Below, piece after piece: positions 60,539 through 64,000 of a DNA stretch of 64,000 nt. Within the stretch, counting starts at the first letter, position 1; each line of letters starts with the position of its first letter. A program made the position numbers and the translations under genes. Under the pieces are notes generated by a model, which was given only the letters and a program-made list of their open reading frames with translations, made no database searches and had not been told where the DNA came from. The stretch is from an uncultured Lachnospiraceae bacterium (lineage in GTDB: Bacteria > Bacillota > Clostridia > Lachnospirales > Lachnospiraceae), in NCBI GenBank assembly GCA_947053345.1, contig CAMRSM010000003.1, forward strand, positions 121,249 to 185,248, written 5' to 3'.

Positions 60539-62295
60539 TATGCCAACTCCTCCTTTGATAACTGCGAAAGCGCAATCTGCTGATAAACCTCACAATTCTG
60601 CATCAGTTCCTTATGCCTGCCCATCCCGGCAATCCGCCCTTCGTCCAAAACAATGATCTTATCCGCGTCGCGGATAGTTCCAATCCGCTGCGCCACAATG
60701 ATGCGGGTGGCATCCCCGCATTTCTCATCCAGGGTTTTGCGCAGCGTGCGGTCCGTCTTGTAGTCAAGCGCAGAAAAGGAATCATCAAAAATAAAAATCT
60801 CCGGTTTCCTCGCCACGGCGCGGGCGATGGATATTCTCTGCTTCTGCCCGCCGGAAAGGTTTGAGCCTCCCTGTGCTACATAGCCGTCGTAAGTCCCGTC
60901 AAGCTGTTCCACAAATTCCGCTGCCTGCGCCGTCGCAACAGCTTCCTTCACTTCCTCTTCGGATGTCTCTGCCCGACCATTATCCCCATAAGCCACATTG
61001 GAGCGGATGGTTCCGGTGAATAGCGTCGCTTTTTGCGATACATAGCCGATCTTTGCGCGCAGGGATTTCTGTGTGTACTCGCGCACATTCACGCCGTCCA
61101 CCAAAACCTCCCCCTCACTCGCATCATAAAACCGCGGGATCAGGTTGACCACGGTACTCTTGCCGCAGCCCGTGGAGCCGATCAGAGCCACCGTTTCCCC
61201 TTTTTTTGCGGTAAAGCTGATGTTTTGCAGAACGTCCCCGTCCGCGTCCGGATAGCGGAACGAAACATTGCGGAATTCCACCTCTCCCGCACTCCCGCTC
61301 TTTCCTTCCTTCAAATTCCCGTCCACAATGGTCGGCGCGGTAGAAAGCACCTCCATAATACGCTTTGCGGACACCGAGGCGCGGGGCATGATCATAAAAA
61401 TCATAACCAGCATCATAAAGGACATAACGACCTGGATCGCGTACTGTGAAAACACCATCATCTCGGAAAAAAGGTCTATTTTCCCCATCATGTCCGCCTC
61501 GTTAATCAGCACTGCGCCAATCCAGTAGATTGCAAGGGAAAGCCCGCTCATAATCAACTGGATACTCGGCATCAGAAAGGACATGGCGCGCTGTGCAAAA
61601 AGGTTTGTAAAGGTAAGCGCCTCGTTCGCATTTTCAAATTTGTCCTCCTGATACTGCTCGGCATTGTACGCGCGGACAACGCGCAGACCGGTAAGATTTT
61701 CCCTTGTCACGCGGTTTAAGTCATCGGTCAATCTCTGCATTCTCTTAAATTTCGGCATGACCAGTACCATGCAGACCAACACCACAATCAACAGCACGAG
61801 CACCGCCACCGCGGTGGTCATCGTCCACTCCCCCGCTTTCCCGGAAATCTTGCCGATTGCCCAGACTGCCATAATCGGTGCTTTAATCAGCATCTGGAGC
61901 CCCAGCACAATCAGGTTCTGAACCTGTGTGATATCGTTGGTGGAGCGCGTGATCAGGCTGGCGGTGGAGAAGTGACCGATCTCCTCCATTGAAAAAGAGC
62001 CAACCTTGGAAAAAAGTTTGCCGCGCAGGGTTCCGCCAAAGCCCGCCGCGATTTTCGCCGCACAGACGGCGGTGAAAATGGAAGCTGCAAGGCTTGCCAG
62101 CGCACAAAGTAACATCATCCCGCCCGCGGAAAGTATCTCGGGCATTGTGCTGCCTTCTGTCTGTACCAGGCGGGTGATTTCTGCCATGTATTCGGGCATG
62201 GTCAGGTCAAGCCATACCTGCAGGACGATGAAGACCAGAGAAAGTGCGGCTAGCATCAGCTCCGTCCTCCGAAGATTTTTAAATAATTTGAGCAT
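60538..62295 (-). CDS. ABC exporter half-transporter (degenerate ATP site)
   Basis: A 585-residue exporter with six membrane helices (~15-310) and an ATPase domain: GSTGCGKSTV, LSGGQKQR and Walker B IFIFDDSFSALD. The catalytic Glu is Asp, as in the inactive-site subunit of BmrCD/LmrCD-like heterodimers. It follows the MarR gene after ~180 bp that hold several short inverted repeats (for example CCCTGCC/GGCAGGG) but no gene. It probably extrudes a drug or lipid-like compound. Confidence 0.92.
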   Translation of the reverse strand: MLKLFKNLRRTELMLAALSLVFIVLQVWLDLTMPEYMAEITRLVQTEGSTMPEILSAGGMMLLCALASLAASIFTAVCAAKIAAGFGGTLRGKLFSKVGSFSMEEIGHFSTASLITRSTNDITQVQNLIVLGLQMLIKAPIMAVWAIGKISGKAGEWTMTTAVAVLVLLIVVLVCMVLVMPKFKRMQRLTDDLNRVTRENLTGLRVVRAYNAEQYQEDKFENANEALTFTNLFAQRAMSFLMPSIQLIMSGLSLAIYWIGAVLINEADMMGKIDLFSEMMVFSQYAIQVVMSFMMLVMIFMIMPRASVSAKRIMEVLSTAPTIVDGNLKEGKSGSAGEVEFRNVSFRYPDADGDVLQNISFTAKKGETVALIGSTGCGKSTVVNLIPRFYDASEGEVLVDGVNVREYTQKSLRAKIGYVSQKATLFTGTIRSNVAYGDNGRAETSEEEVKEAVATAQAAEFVEQLDGTYDGYVAQGGSNLSGGQKQRISIARAVARKPEIFIFDDSFSALDYKTDRTLRKTLDEKCGDATRIIVAQRIGTIRDADKIIVLDEGRIAGMGRHKELMQNCEVYQQIALSQLSKEELA

Positions 62296-62475
62296 CTATT
62301 TTCCTCCTTAATCCGTTCCGTATGTGCCCTGCCGGTTCATATTGACAGGCAGGGAAATTTCTGAACACACAACTTCCCGAAATTTTTCTGTGCGCTATTC
62401 GGGCACATACTGTTTTAAAAGTTCCGCATATTTCCGGAATTTCTCTCGGGCACTCTTTCGGGAATATGCTGCTTT

Positions 62476-62904
62476 TCAATTTCGCAGGGCGCTTTGTATT
62501 TCCTGTGCAATCGCGATAAATTCCAGCACCCGCTCCTCCCCGACCCTGTCAATCACAAGCCCTGTCTGCCGGTATAGCTCACCTTCTATTTCCCGGATGC
62601 TCTCCCTTCCCTGCTCTGTAAGCGATACGACTGTAACGCGCGCATCCGCAGGGTCATGCCCTTTTGTGATAAGCCCCTTTGCCGCCATTTTTTTTAGCAG
62701 GACAGCCACCCTCGCGGTGCTGACACCAAGCACCTCGCTGACCCTGCCCGCCGTAACGGTTTCATCCGACTCATGGAGCAGGCAGAGAACTGCCCCGACC
62801 CCCTCCTGCGTTTCGTCGATACGCTGTAAAAGACCGACAGGGTGCGGCGGATGTATCTTTTTGAACTCCCGGAGCACCATCTCGATCTGTGATTTTGTTG
62901 CCAT
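62476..62904 (-). CDS. MarR-family transcriptional regulator
   Basis: A 142-residue winged-helix protein. The DNA-binding part reads ETVTAGRVSEVLGVSTARVAVLLKKMAAKGLITKG, followed by the wing DPADARVTVVSLTEQG, the MarR signature. It very likely represses its own operon, including the ABC exporter pair downstream. The ATG at 62904 follows GGGAGG by 6 nt. A perfect CTAAC-TGG-GTTAG palindrome directly after the -10 is the probable operator. Confidence 0.9.
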   Translation of the reverse strand: MATKSQIEMVLREFKKIHPPHPVGLLQRIDETQEGVGAVLCLLHESDETVTAGRVSEVLGVSTARVAVLLKKMAAKGLITKGHDPADARVTVVSLTEQGRESIREIEGELYRQTGLVIDRVGEERVLEFIAIAQEIQSALRN

Positions 62905-62926
62905 AAAAATCCTCCCTTCCATATAA

Positions 62927-62968
62927 CTAACTGGGTTAGATTATAAACGGTAAATTGCGGGAAATCAA
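62927..62968 (-). promoter_or_regulatory. MarR operon promoter with palindromic operator
   Basis: On the minus strand TTGATT (62963-62968) and perfect TATAAT (62940-62945) are 17 bp apart. The palindrome CTAAC-3-GTTAG (62927-62939) immediately follows the -10, so a bound repressor would block initiation. The ~330 bp from the MarR start to the relaxase remnant at 63240 hold this region and otherwise degenerate DNA without a recognisable gene. Confidence 0.75.
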
Positions 62969-63239
62969 GGAAAGAAAATTAAAAGCATTATGAAAAATAG
63001 ATAAAATTCCATGCAGTGGATTTCCTTGGATTTTTATATTTTAATTGTTTTTTCATGAAAGCTTAGCTGCCCTTTGGACAAACCAGACAGCTTGAAAACA
63101 GGCGCAGACCACTTGTACAGGAAGAAAAGGTGCAGGAACGCAAAGACAGGACAAAATGCCTGTGCCGCCGCATGGGACTTTTTGAAAGCCTCGTCCCCGC
63201 CACCTCTGGCAGAGGAAGAATTCAAGACCTTCGTTGAAA

Positions 63240-63374
63240 AGACCGCAGCCGCTGACCAAAGCCGGGCAAATCCTGCTTACGGCGGCGAAAGATTATCTCA
63301 AAGGCGTGATGAATGGCAAGACCATAATCCCGACAAGGGCATGGAAAACAGAGTATGCCAAACTGGAATTTTAG
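63240..63374 (+). pseudogene. Relaxase/mobilisation protein remnant
   Basis: A plus-strand frame encodes AAKDYLKGVMNGKTIIPTRAWKTEYAKL, which resembles the C-terminal region of MobA/MobL-type relaxases of clostridial mobile elements. No start or upstream relaxase domain is present, and the frame stops at TAG exactly where the IS element begins. It is the relic of a mobilisable element that was later hit by the IS. Confidence 0.55.
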
Positions 63375-63948
63375 AGCCTGTTCACACTAATCTTTACAAC
63401 GGAAAAGCTGTATGGTAAAATAAACCTATGGAACTAACAAAAAACAGTTTGCAAAAATCGAACATCTTATGCCTGTCGCAAGGAAACCAGCTACCATACC
63501 GAATTACCAGTTCCTTTGTGCTCTGCCCTACATCATAGAAAATGGCTGCAAATGGAGGGCACTGACAACAAAACTCCATCTTTGCTGCACCTTAGAGCGG
63601 TATGCATTTGGATTCCATCTGTCTGCCGGGAACCGCCACGGTGCCCCGGAAGGCAGGAAGCTGATAGGGGCATTTGTTCCGGGGACAGCCACTCCCTTTT
63701 GATGGACAGGGCATATGAAGATGATAAAACCCGTGCTTTGGCTGCATCCCGCCAAAGAAAAACCGGAGGGAGCCATGGGATTATGACAGGGAACTTTATA
63801 AACGCCGCAACGAGGTGGAACGCTATTTTTTAAGGTTAAAACGTTTCCGGAAAGTTTTTACCCGTTATGATAAGCTCAGTTCCATTTTCCTTTCTGTGGT
63901 TATGCTTGCCATGATTTTTGACGCTGTTTTTATGTGAACAGGCTCTAA
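63371..63948 (+). mobile_element. Internally deleted IS5-family insertion sequence
   Basis: Perfect 16-bp inverted repeats bound the element: 63371-63386 (TTAGAGCCTGTTCACA) and its reverse complement at 63933-63948. The outermost TA on each side may be the target duplication. The body encodes the N- and C-terminal parts of an IS5-family transposase but lacks the middle, so the ~580-bp element is shorter than a complete one (~850 bp). It could still be moved in trans. Confidence 0.75.
63428..63937 (+). pseudogene. IS5-family transposase, broken by frameshifts and a deletion
   Basis: The N-terminus MELTKKQFAKIEHLMPVA needs one base inserted in an A-run near 63440. It continues as RKPATIPNYQFLCALPYIIENGCKWRAL, then jumps directly to TTKLHL and GNRHGAPEGRKLIGAF, a deletion of the central part including at least one catalytic Asp. 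After another frameshift come SLLMDRAYEDDKTRALA and, in a third frame, EPWDYDRELYKRRNEVERYF with the conserved final Glu region, ending at 63937. Confidence 0.75.
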
Positions 63949-64000
63949 AGGAATGGGCTTCTTCTGAGAATCCGGAAAGAATTGATAATTTAAAAAGAAT

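Noticed and set aside
63074..63418. 114-codon plus-strand frame as a real gene
   Set aside because: The relaxase-like segment is in a different frame at the same place, and this frame runs into the IS element; it appears to be a chance opening in degenerate DNA.

Overview
The window looks like chromosome of a Gram-positive gut-type anaerobe of the class Clostridia, most likely family Lachnospiraceae. This is inferred from the str-operon proteins, a LoaP-type NusG paralogue, a BceAB-type ABC transporter with an intramembrane-sensing kinase, an anchored GH5-CBM3 cellulase and tandem heterodimeric ABC exporters. Most of the DNA is GC-rich, but about 1-3.8 kb and 10.0-10.5 kb are visibly AT-richer, which suggests mosaic acquisition of the surface-polysaccharide genes.

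Layout. (1) 1-12.4 kb, minus strand: a capsule/exopolysaccharide operon. It starts at a strong promoter (12729-12758), a long structured leader and a LoaP antiterminator. It continues with a DegT aminotransferase, an initiating sugar-phosphate transferase, an MBL-fold hydrolase, an ATP-grasp enzyme, an SDR, a serine-acetyltransferase-like protein, LicD, a pyruvyl transferase, two GT4 glycosyltransferases, a Wzy-like polymerase and a partial GT2. Three adjacent decoration genes each contain a run of 9 or 10 G in coding sequence, a candidate phase-variation set.

(2) 12.9-31.4 kb, minus strand: an almost complete extracellular contractile injection system (eCIS, Afp/PVC-like). It has a DUF4255 cap, DUF4280 (PAAR-like) protein, sheath, two tube proteins, small assembly proteins, a tube/LysM-like adaptor, gpD-like hub, gpV-like spike, gp25, two baseplate J-like proteins, a gpI-like protein, an AAA+ ATPase and a terminal XRE regulator. 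No tail fibre or tape-measure gene was recognised. Upstream, behind its own terminator and 20 bp after capD, lies a probable cargo gene (29878-31431). Its product joins the eCIS-typical DUF4157 metallopeptidase-like domain to a C-terminal region with HAE and CxxC motifs, i.e. a putative nucleic-acid or nucleotide deaminase toxin. This is the best candidate for an undescribed system.

(3) 31.5-39.3 kb, minus strand: CapD-like epimerase/dehydratase with its own promoter, an ArsC/Spx-family protein and the str operon (rpsL-rpsG-fusA-tuf). (4) 39.5-45.6 kb, plus strand: Hpt protein, REC/HD-GYP response regulator, membrane-anchored cellulase, primary sigma factor and PlsC, ending in a perfect 33-bp palindrome. 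(5) 45.8-62.9 kb, minus strand: a drug-response region with BceAB-like transporter, DUF6891, DJ-1-like protein, Bce-type kinase, ABC-F protein with a long leader, two heterodimeric ABC exporter pairs, a BceR-like regulator, a cytidylate-kinase-like protein and a MarR repressor. (6) 63.2-64 kb: a relaxase remnant and an internally deleted IS5-family element.

All calls come from reading the sequence and recalled family knowledge; no database search was run.
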